The position numbers and the translations under genes were made by a program. Below, one piece after another: positions 10,552 to 20,778 of a stretch of DNA of 64,000 nt. The notes beneath the pieces are model-generated. The model did not search any database, was not told where the DNA came from, and saw only the letters and a program-made list of their open reading frames with translations. Origin of the DNA: Sarcophilus harrisii (lineage: Eukaryota; Chordata; Mammalia; Dasyuromorphia; Dasyuridae); assembly GCF_902635505.1 (NCBI RefSeq), contig NC_045432.1:7933275-7997274 (forward strand), read 5' to 3'. Numbering within the stretch: the first letter of the stretch is position 1; each line of letters starts with the position of its first letter.

Positions 10552-11580
10552 GTATGTGAACCAACTAACCAGGATCAGAGCTGGCCTCTCATGAGGGAAG
10601 CAACTGTGTGTCTTCTGTAGGCTGCTGGCCCTTTCCATGATCTACCCAAGGCCAGGGAGCCACTTTGATTTTTCTTGGTCTTGTCCTCCTAGAAATGCAA
10701 TTATTCTGTGATTTAATAGTACTCATTTAGCTTAGTGAACCCTAATATTTTAACTGGGCAAAGAAAATGATTTAATTATAGAGCTAAGAATTTACATTTT
10801 ATTAAGCAATTGAAATCTCCCAGTAATTTGTTCCATGGAATGATTATTGTATGGAATCTAGAATTTCCTTTTTGTATAGAAAAATTCCTTTCTCCACAGA
10901 AAACCAGCAACAAATATCTGTGCTTCCCGTTCCCTGACACACACAATCCCCATTGCTCTTTTCCCCTTCTTCTGAAATGTAAGCCACACTCCCTATCCTA
11001 TACTGTTTCTTCTAGGATAGGACATGCTTTTTTCTTGATGAAGCCAGAAAGGACACAGAAGGGGTAACATCAAAAGGGGGAAGTAATTATCTCTCACTGG
11101 AAAAGAGGTCAGGGAAAGGAGAGCTAGTCAGGGAAAGGTTACCCCCGAACCTTGTGTAGCTGGTCCTCCTTCCCCTGTCCCCTCTGTGAGGAGAACACTG
11201 GGCTGCTAATGTTGCCACTGCCATCGCCACTGCCTCTGAGCCTAGCATGGTTTATTTCTCAATTTTGAATTAGGGAATGAAGCACCAAGAAAGCCCATCT
11301 CTGAGCTGCTGGTCTTTATTAGTCGCACTTTTCCCCCCTTGGAGCTCTTACTCACACCAAAGCTCTGTAGTGGAACACAGAGTGAGTCATTGGTCCTCCC
11401 CAAATAGAGATTTGAAATCAGATTATTGGTGCTCTGTAAATACACCAGAATAATTCAAGATAGCAGAATTCAGAGTCACCATTGCTTATGCTAATCTGCA
11501 GGAGAGAAACATCCCTCAGACTTTCACTTCTCAATGCTAGCAACCAATTTCATTAATGAATTCATGAAACAGCCATTTCT

Positions 11581-11641
11581 ATTACTTATTAGACCACACA
11601 AAACGTTTCTTAATGAAAGTTTGTATGGTCTAATAAGTAAT
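11581..11641. repeat. Near-perfect short hairpin in a TMLHE intron
   Basis: The left arm attacttattagaccacacaaa (shown in two parts: attacttatt + agaccacacaaa, 11581-11602) pairs with the right arm 11620-11641 with one mismatch. The pairing continues inward through aaac/gttt and tttc/gaaa around a ttaat loop, making a stem of about 27 bp. This could be a tiny MITE or a miRNA-like fold. No terminal-repeat family was recognised. Confidence 0.8.
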
Positions 11642-12114
11642 ATAATAAAGGAATGTTTTGTTGCGTTTCGTTTTTTTTTTTAAATAAGAGTTTTCTGAAA
11701 CCCTCTCAAAAGGAACTGCACGTTTTCTGAGGAGGAAGGACATTGCAGTTCTGGGATGGCTGGCCTAGACTAAGACCTACGTGTAGAAGATAGAGTTTAG
11801 CTGGAACAGAGAGTTAGGAAGGGGAAGAAATGTTTCACTAGCCTAGAAAGTAGGCCTTAAAAGGAGCGCCTTTCTCTGTTCTCCTTGAAGTGCTAAGAAG
11901 CCACCTTCAGCTAAGCAGAGGAATAATCTGCTCAAAATTGGGCTGCAGGGAGACCATTTGGGCAGGTCTCTTTTTAATGGATATTTTTGTAATGGGATTG
12001 GTACTAATGAGAGGAATTTTCTATTTTGTTTCCAAAATACTTTTCCATTCCAGTAAGACCCTCTATTTGCCAATGAACAGAAGGATCTCTTGATTTCCCT
12101 TTTTTTCCCTTTAG

Positions 12115-12351
12115 CATTCAGGTATTTCATTGTCTCAAACATGAAGGGACTGGTGGTAGAACTCTGCTTGTCGATGGATTCTATGCAGCAGAAAGAGTCC
12201 TGCAGAGGGCTCCTGCAGACTTTGATCTCCTCAGCAAGGTGCCACTGAAACATGAGTATATTGAAAATGTGGGAGAATGTCACAATCACATGATTGGAGT
12301 TGGGCCAGTCTTGAATATCCACCCGTGGAACAAAGAACTCTACTTAATCAG
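12115..12351 (+). CDS. TMLHE: TMLHE coding exon (residues ~253-332)
   Basis: The acceptor follows a long T/C tract ending ccctttag and the donor is AG|gtgagc. The exon completes the Gly codon and ends inside an Arg codon. The translation includes IQVFHCLKHEGTGGRTLLVDG, AAERVLQRAP, LKHEYIENVGECHNHMIG and NPWNKELYLI-type TMLHE sequence (here IHPWNKELYLI). It forms the core of the double-stranded beta-helix oxygenase domain. A 159-codon opening on the opposite strand over this exon is a shadow of it. The 237-bp exon is uninterrupted. Confidence 0.96.
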
Positions 12352-12419
12352 GTGAGCATGCTTGGGCAGAGTATGTGATAAGCAAAACCAGCATCCTACA
12401 AGATCTCGTGTTCCCCTAA

Positions 12420-12500
12420 AGTGACTCTTGAGCCTGTAGCCTACTCTCCTGATCAAAACCCTCCAAGTCCTTCCATCTGTGCCCACCATAACATTGCCAT
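12420..12500 (+). repeat. L2 fragment
   Basis: The 'ctcctgatcaaaaccctcc' and 'gtccttccatctg' parts resemble the L2 3' region. It is short and weak. Confidence 0.35.
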
Positions 12501-12879
12501 CTTGTAGGATCAGAGGCATTGCCTTTGAGGAGCTTCCTGGGAATCCGTTGAAATGGAGTGCTGCTGCCACAGGCTTTATCACTAAAGGCCTTTGCTCCAG
12601 AGAGAATCTCAGAAGAGGGCCTGGGGCGGGGGATTAAAATTAAAGTAAAAAGTGAAAACATTCTTATAATAGAGGCTTGGATTCAAGAGGGAGAAACCCA
12701 AAAGTCAATCAAAATGAGGTCTGCCAGCCTCATTGACCTTTAACAAATAAGTAGAAAAGTGCTGGTCACCTCGAATGTGTACAAGTCACTTTTAGTGATG
12801 AAGGCATCAATTGTCTCCTCTGCGATCTGGACAGGCTAGATCATGTTTTACCTTGGTAAGAGGTAAAACACATCACAGG

Positions 12880-12990
12880 AGAGAGAGAAAGCAGACCTTG
12901 GAGTCCAGGAGGCCTGGCCTGAGGTTCTGCCTCTGGCTCAGCCTGGCTGGGTGACCTCTCAATGCCACAGACAACTCTCCAACATCAGAA
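12880..12990 (+). repeat. SINE fragment
   Basis: The 'cttggagtccaggaggcctgg' (split) and 'gctgggtgacctctcaatg' order resembles the tRNA-derived SINEs of this window. It lies in the TMLHE intron before exon 13132. Confidence 0.45.
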
Positions 12991-13131
12991 ATTGCCCAAG
13001 TGGCTGATCTGCATTATCCCCTGACGCCTCTTCCCTTATGTCTCCCTCTCATGCTCTCTGGATGATCACGTCGTTGCTTGCACTTGGCTCAAAGCCTTAT
13101 TTATAAAAGAAGATTTCTACTTGTATCACAG

Positions 13132-13270
13132 GTATAACAATTATGACCGTGCAGTCATCAACACGGTGCCTTATGATGTTGTCCACCGTTGGTATGCGGC
13201 GCACCGGACTCTTACAACAGAGCTGAGGAGGCCAGAGAATGAATTATGGATCAAACTGAAACCAGGCAAG
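13132..13270 (+). CDS. TMLHE: TMLHE coding exon (residues ~332-378)
   Basis: The acceptor is cttgtatcacag and the donor is AAG|gtgagc. The first base completes the Arg codon from the previous exon and the exon ends in phase 0. The translation is YNNYDRAVINTVPYDVVHRWY, then AHRTLTTELRRPENELWIKLKPGK, which matches the human TMLHE segment almost throughout. It precedes the final exon with the distal iron-binding His. The intron before it is short (780 bp) and carries an L2 scrap and a SINE-like piece. Confidence 0.96.
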
Positions 13271-13584
13271 GTGAGCGCCCCACTTTGGGGAGGGAATGAA
13301 AGTCGCTTGCCTTGCAGCTAAAGAGTTAGGCATTGGGCTTTCTAGATGGTCTCTTTGCTTTTGCTTTCAGTGTGAATTTGAGATGGTCATTAAATGCCTG
13401 GGAGCTGATGAGATCCCCAAGTGAAGTAGGATAGAGGGAGGAGAGAAGAGGGCCCAGGACAGAGCATTCAAATTTGGGGGCCTTCAGACCGGGAATAAGA
13501 AACTCTAGGGAAATAGCCCAGTAATGGTGTTTTGTGTAAGGGAAAACATAGAGGGGTCCTTTCACTTGCATTTTCTCTAAAAAG

Positions 13585-13692
13585 GTCCATCAGAAACCCA
13601 GCTGCCCAAATTATCTCCTCAAAGCCCAACTCTTAACTACATCACTCCTCTATGCTGGAACCATCAGTGGCTCCTTACTCCTTCCAGAATAA
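13585..13692 (+). repeat. L2 fragment
   Basis: 'ttatctcctcaaag', 'actacatcactcctct' and 'tggctccttactcc' follow the L2 'catgtcactcccctgc ... tggctccccattgcc' order. Confidence 0.5.
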
Positions 13693-14252
13693 AAGAGAAA
13701 GTGGAAGAATAACAGAAAAAGAGGAATAATTGTTATTAATCAGCCAATCACCAAGGAGTCATTGAGCTCACTAAGTGTATAAAGACAGAAATGGAAACGC
13801 TTCGCTTCACAGAGCATGCGTTTGAAGCAACTACAAAATAAATAAAAAAGTCCGAGGTTATGAAGAGGGAGCACTAGCAGAAGGGGATCAGAAAGGCCTC
13901 ATAGAGAAGGTAGCGCTTGGGGATCCCAAGAACAAAACACTCATTTAAAAATGCTCGATTTCAACCTTACAGCATTTCTTTCCAGTAGAGAGTGTGCCAT
14001 GACTGAGACTCACTAAGTTTCCCAAGACCTCCTAACCTGTTTGTTGCGGGTCTTTGAGGACACGGACTGTTGGAGAGTTCAGTTGAGACTCTTCCTATTC
14101 TGCTGCCTGGTTTTTGGGGGGCTCTCTTCATTGAGAGGTCATTATTTCAGCCAGTACAATCTCAAGTATAGGTACCATATGGTGCTACCATTTTCCTTTA
14201 TAGTTTCTAATGCTCTTACCTCAGACATTGAATATTCAAATGTGGGGACTGG

Positions 14253-14768
14253 ATTTTTTTTATTATAATAACTTTTTATTGCCAGAACCCATGCCAGTGT
14301 AATTTTTTTACAACATTATCCCATGCACTCACTTCTGTTCCGACTTTCCTCCTCCCTCCTGAACCCCCTCCTCCAGATGGCAAGCAGTCCTATATATGTT
14401 AAATAAGTCACAGTATAGCCTAGATACAATCTATGTGTGCAGAACTGAACAGTTCTCTTGTTGTACAGGGAGAATTGGATTCAGAAGGTAAAAATAACCC
14501 GGGAAGCAAAACAGAAATGCAAACAGTTGACATTCATTTCCCAGTGTTCTTTCTTTGGGTGTAGCTGCTTCTGTTCATTACTGATCAATTGAAACTGAGT
14601 TAGATCTTCTCTTTGTCGAAGAAATCCCCTTCCGTCAGAATCCATCCTCATACAGTATTGTTGTTGAGGTATATAATGATCTCCTGGTCCTGCTCATTTC
14701 ACTCAGCATCAGTTCATGTCAGTCTCTCCAAGCCTCTCTGTATTCATCCTGCTGGTCATTTCTTACAG
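14253..14768 (-). mobile_element. L1 3' end, 5'-truncated
   Basis: A reversed L1 of the 'aactttttattgccagaaccc' subfamily runs through 'ctccagatggcaagcagtcc', 'gtataatgatctcctggtcc'-type and 'tcactcagcatcagttcatg' motifs and stops at 'ggtcatttcttacag'. It abuts a second L1 piece in the opposite orientation. Confidence 0.8.
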
Positions 14769-15535
14769 ATGGGGACTGGTTTTTTGAGCTCATTCAGAGA
14801 AGTCCATTTAAAGCTTTTCTTTAAAGTAACCTCCAAGCAATTTGGAACTCTGCCCAAAGGGCAATCATACTGTGCATACCCTTTGACCCAGCAATCCCTC
14901 CCAAAGAGATCATAAAAAGGACCCACATGTGCAAAAATGTTTAGAACAGCTGTTTGGGGGGTTGCAAAGAGTTGAAAATTGAGGGAATTCTTCATCAGTT
15001 GGGGACTGGCTAAAGAAGTTGGGGTATATGAATATAATGAAATACTATTGTGATATAAGACATGATGAAAAGGGGATTTCAGAAAAACCTGGAAAGACTT
15101 ACGTGAACTGATAGTGAGGGAAATGAGCAGAACCAGGAGAACATTGTACCCAGCAATAACAAGATTACGTGAGGATCAACTATAATGGACTCATCTCAGC
15201 AATACGATGATCTAAGGCAATTCCAAAAGATTCATAATGAAATGATGTTCTCTACCTCTAGAGAAAGAAGTATAAAGTCTGAATGCAGAGGAAAACATAG
15301 TGTATTCATTTTTGGGTTTTTTGGGTGGTTTTTCCCTTTGTCTGTTTCTTATTTCACAGCATGACCAATGTGGAGATTTGTTTCCATGATTGTACCTGTA
15401 GAGCCTGTATCAGATTGCTTGCCATCTTGGGGAGGGGGGATAGGAGGAAGGGAGAGAGAAAACATTTGAACTCAAAATCTTTTTACATACAATTATAAAA
15501 AATAAAATATCATTTACAAAAAAAATAAACTAACC
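14769..15535 (+). mobile_element. L1 3' end next to the last TMLHE exon
   Basis: Sense-strand L1: 'caatttggaactctgccc', 'agagatcataaaaagg', 'ggaaagacttacgtgaactg', 'gcagaaccaggagaacattg', 'tcagattgcttgcc', ending in an A-rich tail (about 15500-15530). The reverse of the same motifs is seen in the other L1 copies. Its end is about 70 bp from the TMLHE acceptor at 15601. Confidence 0.8.
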
Positions 15536-15601
15536 TTGTTTTCAGGCTCCCATAGTCTTCTCTTCTGACTGCATCTTCTCTTTCCTTTTATTCATTCACA
15601 G

Positions 15602-15733
15602 GCCCTATTTATAGACAACTGGCGTGTTCTACATGGCCGGGAATCATTCACGGGCTATCGCCAGCTATGTGGCTGTTACCTGACGAGAGATGATGTGCTA
15701 AATACAGCCCGCTTCCTTGGGCTTCAAGCTTAA
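15602..15733 (+). CDS. TMLHE: TMLHE last coding exon with distal His and stop
   Basis: The acceptor tract is rich in C/T and ends ttcattcacag. The exon starts in phase 0 and ends with TAA at 15731-15733. The translation ALFIDNWRVLHGRESF, GYRQLCGCYLTRDDVLNTAR and LGLQA is the TMLHE C-terminus. His389 (codon 15632-15634) is the third iron ligand, and the nearby Arg in HGRE is in the usual 2-oxoglutarate-binding position. The protein ends at the same Leu-Gln-Ala as the human enzyme. An L1 3' end lies only about 70 bp upstream of the acceptor (see findings). Confidence 0.96.
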   Translation, partial: ALFIDNWRVLHGRESFTGYRQLCGCYLTRDDVLNTARFLGLQA

Positions 15734-16070
15734 AACTTCAGCCATGGAAACGAAGCCTGATGGCCACTAAGCACACTGGCTACCAGACAGAATTGCACAA
15801 GGACCTAAAGAGCAGGAACTCTTGTGTCAATATTTAGACTGGCCTCCTAGAGCATCCCACATTATTTAAGTTTTCTCTTGTTACTGACATGGGAACATAC
15901 AAAAGAGAGGTCCTATTAGGCTTCAAAGTCTCCCATCCAATGGCAAAACACTTTACATTCTCTTTTATAGAGCAGGCTTTTTTTTTAATTCTTGGGCCTT
16001 TTGGTATAATCCAGATCAGTTCACTCCCATGCTATCCCCACAATAAATCCCTTTGTATCTGAAGCCCTTA
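15734..16070 (+). other. TMLHE: TMLHE 3' UTR (inferred) with polyadenylation signal
   Basis: After the TAA the sequence is non-coding. The first consensus AATAAA on the + strand is at 16042-16047, giving a short UTR of about 330 bp if used. No obvious transposon lies between the stop and the signal, but a MIR copy starts soon after, at about 16085. The end point is an inference from the signal alone, and a longer UTR using a later signal cannot be excluded. Confidence 0.5.
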
Positions 16071-17461
16071 AAACAGTCTTAGACTAGGAGCAATATTGCT
16101 GAGAGTTGGGAGAGACTTCAGCATTTAGGTCAACTCCCTCACTTTGGAAATTGGGAAAACAGAGGCCCTGGGAAATCGAATGGCTGATTCCAAGGTCTTA
16201 GAGGTAGTTTTCATCAGAGTCAGGACTCAACCCAAGTACTCCTTAATCCCCTCAATGGAAAGGTCGAGGATATCCTGGGAGATTCTCAGGTCTATATCAT
16301 TCATCCTTTGCTGCTTAGCAAGGTCCGTGAGCGCAGGTGGAATCAAGGAATCTGAAGTTTAAATTTGGATGAGACCTCAGAGATAATCCAATTCCCACAT
16401 TTTATATACGGGAAGTGACTTATCCAAGCTCATATAAGTAGAAGTGCCTGGACTTGGATTTGAACTCCAAAGATCATACAGCTATGTGACCCTGAGTCTT
16501 ATGATTCCAAATGCAGTTCACTCTCCTTTATTGACCTCAGAATCTTGGATTCAGACCAGGAAGGGTTATTAAAGATCCTCCAGTGTAAGCCCATCATTTG
16601 GTAGATGAGGAACAGACACGTCCAAAATTACACATGCAGAAAAAAACAGTTGGGATGCAAGGACCTTGAAGGGCAAAGACCTTGGTTGTACTTAGAGTGA
16701 GACACCTTTAAGTCATAGTTTAGCAGTACATGGTTATTTTCCTCAGTTTCCATTATTTTATAACTTTGGTACTAGAAAGTATTGAATGCCTTTCATCTGA
16801 GAATTCTCATGCTTTGCTTTTGACATTTTCATTCGTAGCTATAGGGGTTTCCTAGAACATCTCCCTTGGGACTTGGGGGCGGGGAGTCACAGGATGGCAG
16901 AGATAGAAGAGACCTTCTGATAAAAACCCCTGATTTCGTAGATGAGGACACTGTGACCCAAAGAAGAAAAAAGAAAAAGACTTATAGGATCATGGATTTA
17001 GAGCCAAAGCCTTTGGAGACCATCATTGGAGAGAGGCATAGAGAGCTCAAATGCCTCTGCCCCGGAGGCAGAATTCACATTTGAACCCAGATTAGCGAAC
17101 ATTTGATGCCACATTTTGAAGGGATTTTAGAAATAAACCAGGCCAACTGCCCAAATTTTACATGGAAGGACCTGATGCAGATAAGGGGAAAGGGCTCACC
17201 TGGCTCACCTGTCAGCAAGCAGTAAGCAAGGATGGTTTATTTACAAAGTACCTGCATTGTTCTGCTTGTGTAGTCTGTGAGTGGCAGGATGACCATTTCT
17301 GTTGGGCTTCCACATTTACAAGGCACTTTCATTTGGCTCCTTTCTGCCTCCCAATAACCCTAGGAAGTAGATGTTACAGAAATCCTAAGGGGCCCTAAGA
17401 AACCACATCCAGGACAACCCAGCCATGTTACAGATGAGAACTTGCACAGTGGATGAGACAG

Positions 17462-17488
17462 GTGTGTGTGTGTGTGTGTGTGTGTGTA
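17462..17488. repeat. (TG)n microsatellite
   Basis: An uninterrupted run of about 13 TG units. Confidence 0.95.
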
Positions 17489-17964
17489 AAGAGGGAGGTG
17501 GGAAAACTGAATTTTTGAAAGGTGAAGAAGTTCATATGGATTCAGGGTGAAGGAAAAGGAAGAGAATAAGCATTTCTAGAGAATCTGCCATGAACTGTGT
17601 AAGCACTTTCCAGTCAGCTCAGTGGATCCTCACAATAACCCTGGGAGGTGGATGCTATTATGGTCTCCATTTGACAGAGGAGGAAACTGGAGTAAACAGA
17701 GATGAAGTGACTGGTCCAGAGTAGCATGGCTAGGAAGTGTCTGAGGCTAGATATGAACTCTGCCCTGTGGTGCCCCCCTGACCTCCTAGGGGTATAGTTC
17801 CGAATTTCTGATAATCATAATCCCTTATAGATTTATGTAGCACTAGAATATTTCTAAAACATTCCACATACATTATCTCATTTGAGCTCCTTGAGCCCAT
17901 ATGGTATTTGGAAGAGGCAACAGCACTGTTTTTTACAAATGAGCAAATAGAAGTGCAGAGGGGC

Positions 17965-18070
17965 ATCATGGTCTAGCGGATAGAAAACCTGAGTTCCAAT
18001 TCCACCTTGGACACCTGCTGTTTGTGTGACCCTGGGCAAGTCCCTTAGCCCTCATGGCGGTCTGGACAAT
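17965..18070 (+). repeat. tRNA-derived SINE fragment
   Basis: 'gcatcatggtctagcggatag' (head), 'cctgagttccaattcc' and 'tgtgtgaccctgggcaagtc' are in SINE order. Confidence 0.65.
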
Positions 18071-18670
18071 CCTCTGACAGAGAAGGTACAAAAGAGTTAT
18101 TGATCTCCATTGATGGAGGGAGTCTCCTCACCCAAGGAGGTTCTGAGGAAAGAACAGATCCATACCAAAAAATCTCCCCCCCAAAAAACCAACAACAAAA
18201 CCCTCGAGCAGAACATTTTTAAAGAATGAGGAAACTGGCCACCCAGAGCATTTCCAGGTCTTTGACCCCTTCCCAGAATGGTTCCAACCCTGTTCTTTCA
18301 CTATGAGAACAATATACAGCACTCTTCACTCTCCAGCTTTCATCTGAATAAGAGAATGGAGGGCGGCTTTTCTGACATGTCAAGATCGTGGTGGCATACA
18401 AGAGTAATTCTAAATCCAGACCCTTGCATTTTCCCCCAAATTTTCTGATTTTCCCTCCTAGGAAAGAAATGCTATATATAGCAGAAAATGTATTTTCTAT
18501 TTGTTCATAGGATTGTAGATCTAGAGCTAGAAAGTCCCTCAAAAACCATCTGCTTCAACCCTTCTAATTTGATAGATGAGGAAACTAAGTCCAAAAAAGT
18601 ACCCAAAGTCACAGAGGCAGGATTTGATCCCTGGTCTTCTGAACACATACTGCCTACTCCTAGAACTAGG

Positions 18671-19184
18671 AGTCTCCATCCAGAGGCCATCCAGCCCATC
18701 CTCAACAAAGGCAACATCCTCTTAATCCAGAAATCCAATTTTACCTTTGGTGCAAAGGGGCAACCATTTGTGACATTGCAAGTCTTGATGTTTTCGAAGT
18801 CAGGGGTGGGGAATCATTTGGCACACTCCCCCTGCCCCAGTATCAGTGGAATGGTTGTAACAGGTATCAAATGTAAAGGGTTTTGCATTAAGATGTTTTC
18901 ATATAACCTCCTTAGACTTTTGTCTCATAAAAACCCTTTACTGTGGAGTCATCTATTGAACCATAACGGTTGTTTGATGCACATTCGAAGGAGTCTACCT
19001 CCGGCTGTTCTTCCCTATTCTCAGGAGTAGTTAGAAAAGGTTGGGATTTCATGACGAACTTAGTTTGTGTTCTGAAACAAACATTTCTTGGCAGTCATTT
19101 TTCTTGTTTTTCCCCTGTCCTTTACTATATGTTCTTTTTTCTTGGTTCAAACTTCTGTAAAGGGGCAATCGTCTCATTCTCCCA
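18671..19184. other. Intergenic DNA, no feature recognised
   Basis: A 180-codon opening crosses from the MIR copy into this stretch but has no recognisable protein similarity. Nothing else was identified. Confidence 0.4.
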
Positions 19185-19250
19185 AACAGGGTTAAGTGAC
19201 TTCCAAGGGTCACACAGCTAGTAATTTCTGAGGCTGGACTTGAACTCTGA
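19185..19250 (+). repeat. SINE core fragment cut by an L1
   Basis: 'gttaagtgacttccaagggtc', 'acacagctagtaattt' and 'gaggctggacttgaactc' (MIR/SINE core) run directly into the reversed L1 at 19250. Confidence 0.6.
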
Positions 19251-19760
19251 TTTAAAAAAAATTTTTCCAATAGTATTTTATTCTTCCAAATATATGCCAA
19301 GGTAATTGGCAACATTCATTTTTATAAGACTTTCTGTTCCAAACTTTTCTCCCTCCCTCCCTTGCCTCTCCCCCTCACCAAGACACCAGGTAATCTGATA
19401 CAGATTAAATATATGCAATTCTTTTAAACATTTCTATATTTGTCACGTTGTGCAAGAAAAATCAGACCAAAAGGGAAAAAAACCCATGAGAAAGAAAACC
19501 AAATCAAAAAAATGAAAATACCATGCTTTGATCTATATTCAGTTTACATAGTTCTCTTTCTGGTTGTGGATGGCATTTTCCATCCCAAAGCTATTGGAAC
19601 TGCCTTGAATCATTGCTAAGAAGAGCCAAGTACAGTTGATCATCACATAATCTTGTTGTTACTATGTACAATGTTGTTCAGGTTCTACTCATTTCACTCA
19701 GCATCAATTCATACAAGTCTTTCCAGGTTTTTCTGAAACCAGGCAGCTCATCATTTTTAA
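19250..19760 (-). mobile_element. L1 3' end, 5'-truncated
   Basis: Reversed L1: 'tattttattcttccaaatat', 'ggcaacattcatttttat', 'aaaaatcagaccaaaagg', 'atcacataatcttgttg', 'ctcatttcactcagcatc'. It is the same subfamily as the copy in the SMAD4 pseudogene. Confidence 0.75.
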
Positions 19761-20204
19761 AAATTTTTTTGAAGTTTTATTTTTTTTAATAATACTCATG
19801 TTTAGTTAATTTTAAAAATGACTTTTGACCAGATATGTTTTGTCACAGCAAAAATAATTCTTATTTTTAGCAATAGGAGCTACCAAAGCTTTTTTTTTTT
19901 TTTTAATTCTATTTATTGGATTAAATAAGAAAAAAGAAAGGCAGAAAAGGAAAAAGAAAGAAACAAAACGACATTGCCATGTACCCAGCAGAACATCAGG
20001 GAAGAGTCAAAATTTATAAAAATAAACTACCATTTCAAGAAAGTATATATAATGGTACAAGAAATTATATTCATGAGTGTCTATCTTTTCTTTATTCCCT
20101 TGTAGGTTGATATTTTGTTCTCTACTGGGCATTTTTTTACTTTATTCTTTTTTCCCCCCTTTCATCCTCCCCATCTCCCCCAAGCAGGTTATAGTTTAAC
20201 ACAG

Positions 20205-20400
20205 ATATATTTACAGATAGATAGATAGGTATAGAGATATACATATCTACATGAATACACACATATGTATATATACACACACACACATACATCCACACCT
20301 ACCCACAGATCCCCCCACATATACATTTATCTATATACATACCTACATAGAACTATATGCATACATATCTACATATACTCAGAAATATACATAAAATCAT
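20205..20400. repeat. GATA/TACA-rich simple repeat
   Basis: agatagatagatagg is followed by tetranucleotide-like atac/acac strings. It lies inside the reversed HAL1-like element. Confidence 0.8.
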
Positions 20401-20751
20401 GCAGTTTACCCATATGTAAACATGTATCTAAACATATGTAAAACCGGATTAGTGTGGCTGACATAATGTAGATTTTTCTCTTGATTGAATCTTTAAGTTT
20501 GACATTGTCTAAGATCAATGATTACTAGCTGTACTTTGTTTTCTAATAAATTCCACTCCTGATCCTTGTTGTAGTATTTATGTGTATCACTTTTTTCCTA
20601 TCCTTGGGAACTCTTCTGCTGTAATTCTGCTTCTTAACTTGCTATTGCTGTTACAACCTCCCCTAACCTATTATAATTTAGGGAAAAAAGTAAAGGGGAT
20701 GAACATTGTGTGAATCTTACTCTCATCAGATTTGGCTCAAAGAGAGATTAT

Positions 20752-20778
20752 TTTATATATATATATATATATATATAT
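20752..20778. repeat. (AT)n microsatellite
   Basis: About 13 AT units, inside the HAL1-like element. Confidence 0.95.

Larger units (their letters stand above)
4404..15733 (+). other. TMLHE: TMLHE locus, 3' part (five coding exons, gene span)
   Basis: This span holds the last five coding exons of trimethyllysine dioxygenase. The enzyme is a mitochondrial non-haem Fe(II)/2-oxoglutarate oxygenase that hydroxylates N6-trimethyllysine, the first step of carnitine synthesis. Exons are 4404-4680, 10432-10551, 12115-12351, 13132-13270 and 15602-15733. All introns begin GT and end AG, and the phases join without a break. Together they encode about the last 301 residues of a protein that is 421 residues in human. 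The mitochondrial targeting part and the first ~120 residues must lie upstream of the window. The iron ligands are present: His-x-Asp in the second exon (His242 and Asp244 in human numbering) and the distal His389 in the last exon. No disruption is seen, so the gene looks functional. Introns are 5751, 1563, 780 and 2331 bp and are full of transposable elements. Confidence 0.95.
16085..18670 (+). repeat. Cluster of MIR-type SINE copies
   Basis: Degenerate copies at about 16085-16230, 16360-16480, 16540-16650, 16880-17000, 17110-17450, 17565-17765, 17860-17960 and 18505-18665 show the 'gatgaggaaactgagg ... aagtgacttgcccaagg ... tgaactc' core in one orientation. Boundaries are approximate. No gene was seen in this stretch downstream of TMLHE. 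Confidence 0.6.

Noticed and set aside
11843-12322. 159-codon antisense opening
   Set aside because: It is the shadow of the TMLHE exon at 12115-12351.
18488-19030. 180-codon opening on the + strand
   Set aside because: Its first third is a translated MIR core and the rest resembles nothing. No start context, splice support or conservation is evident.
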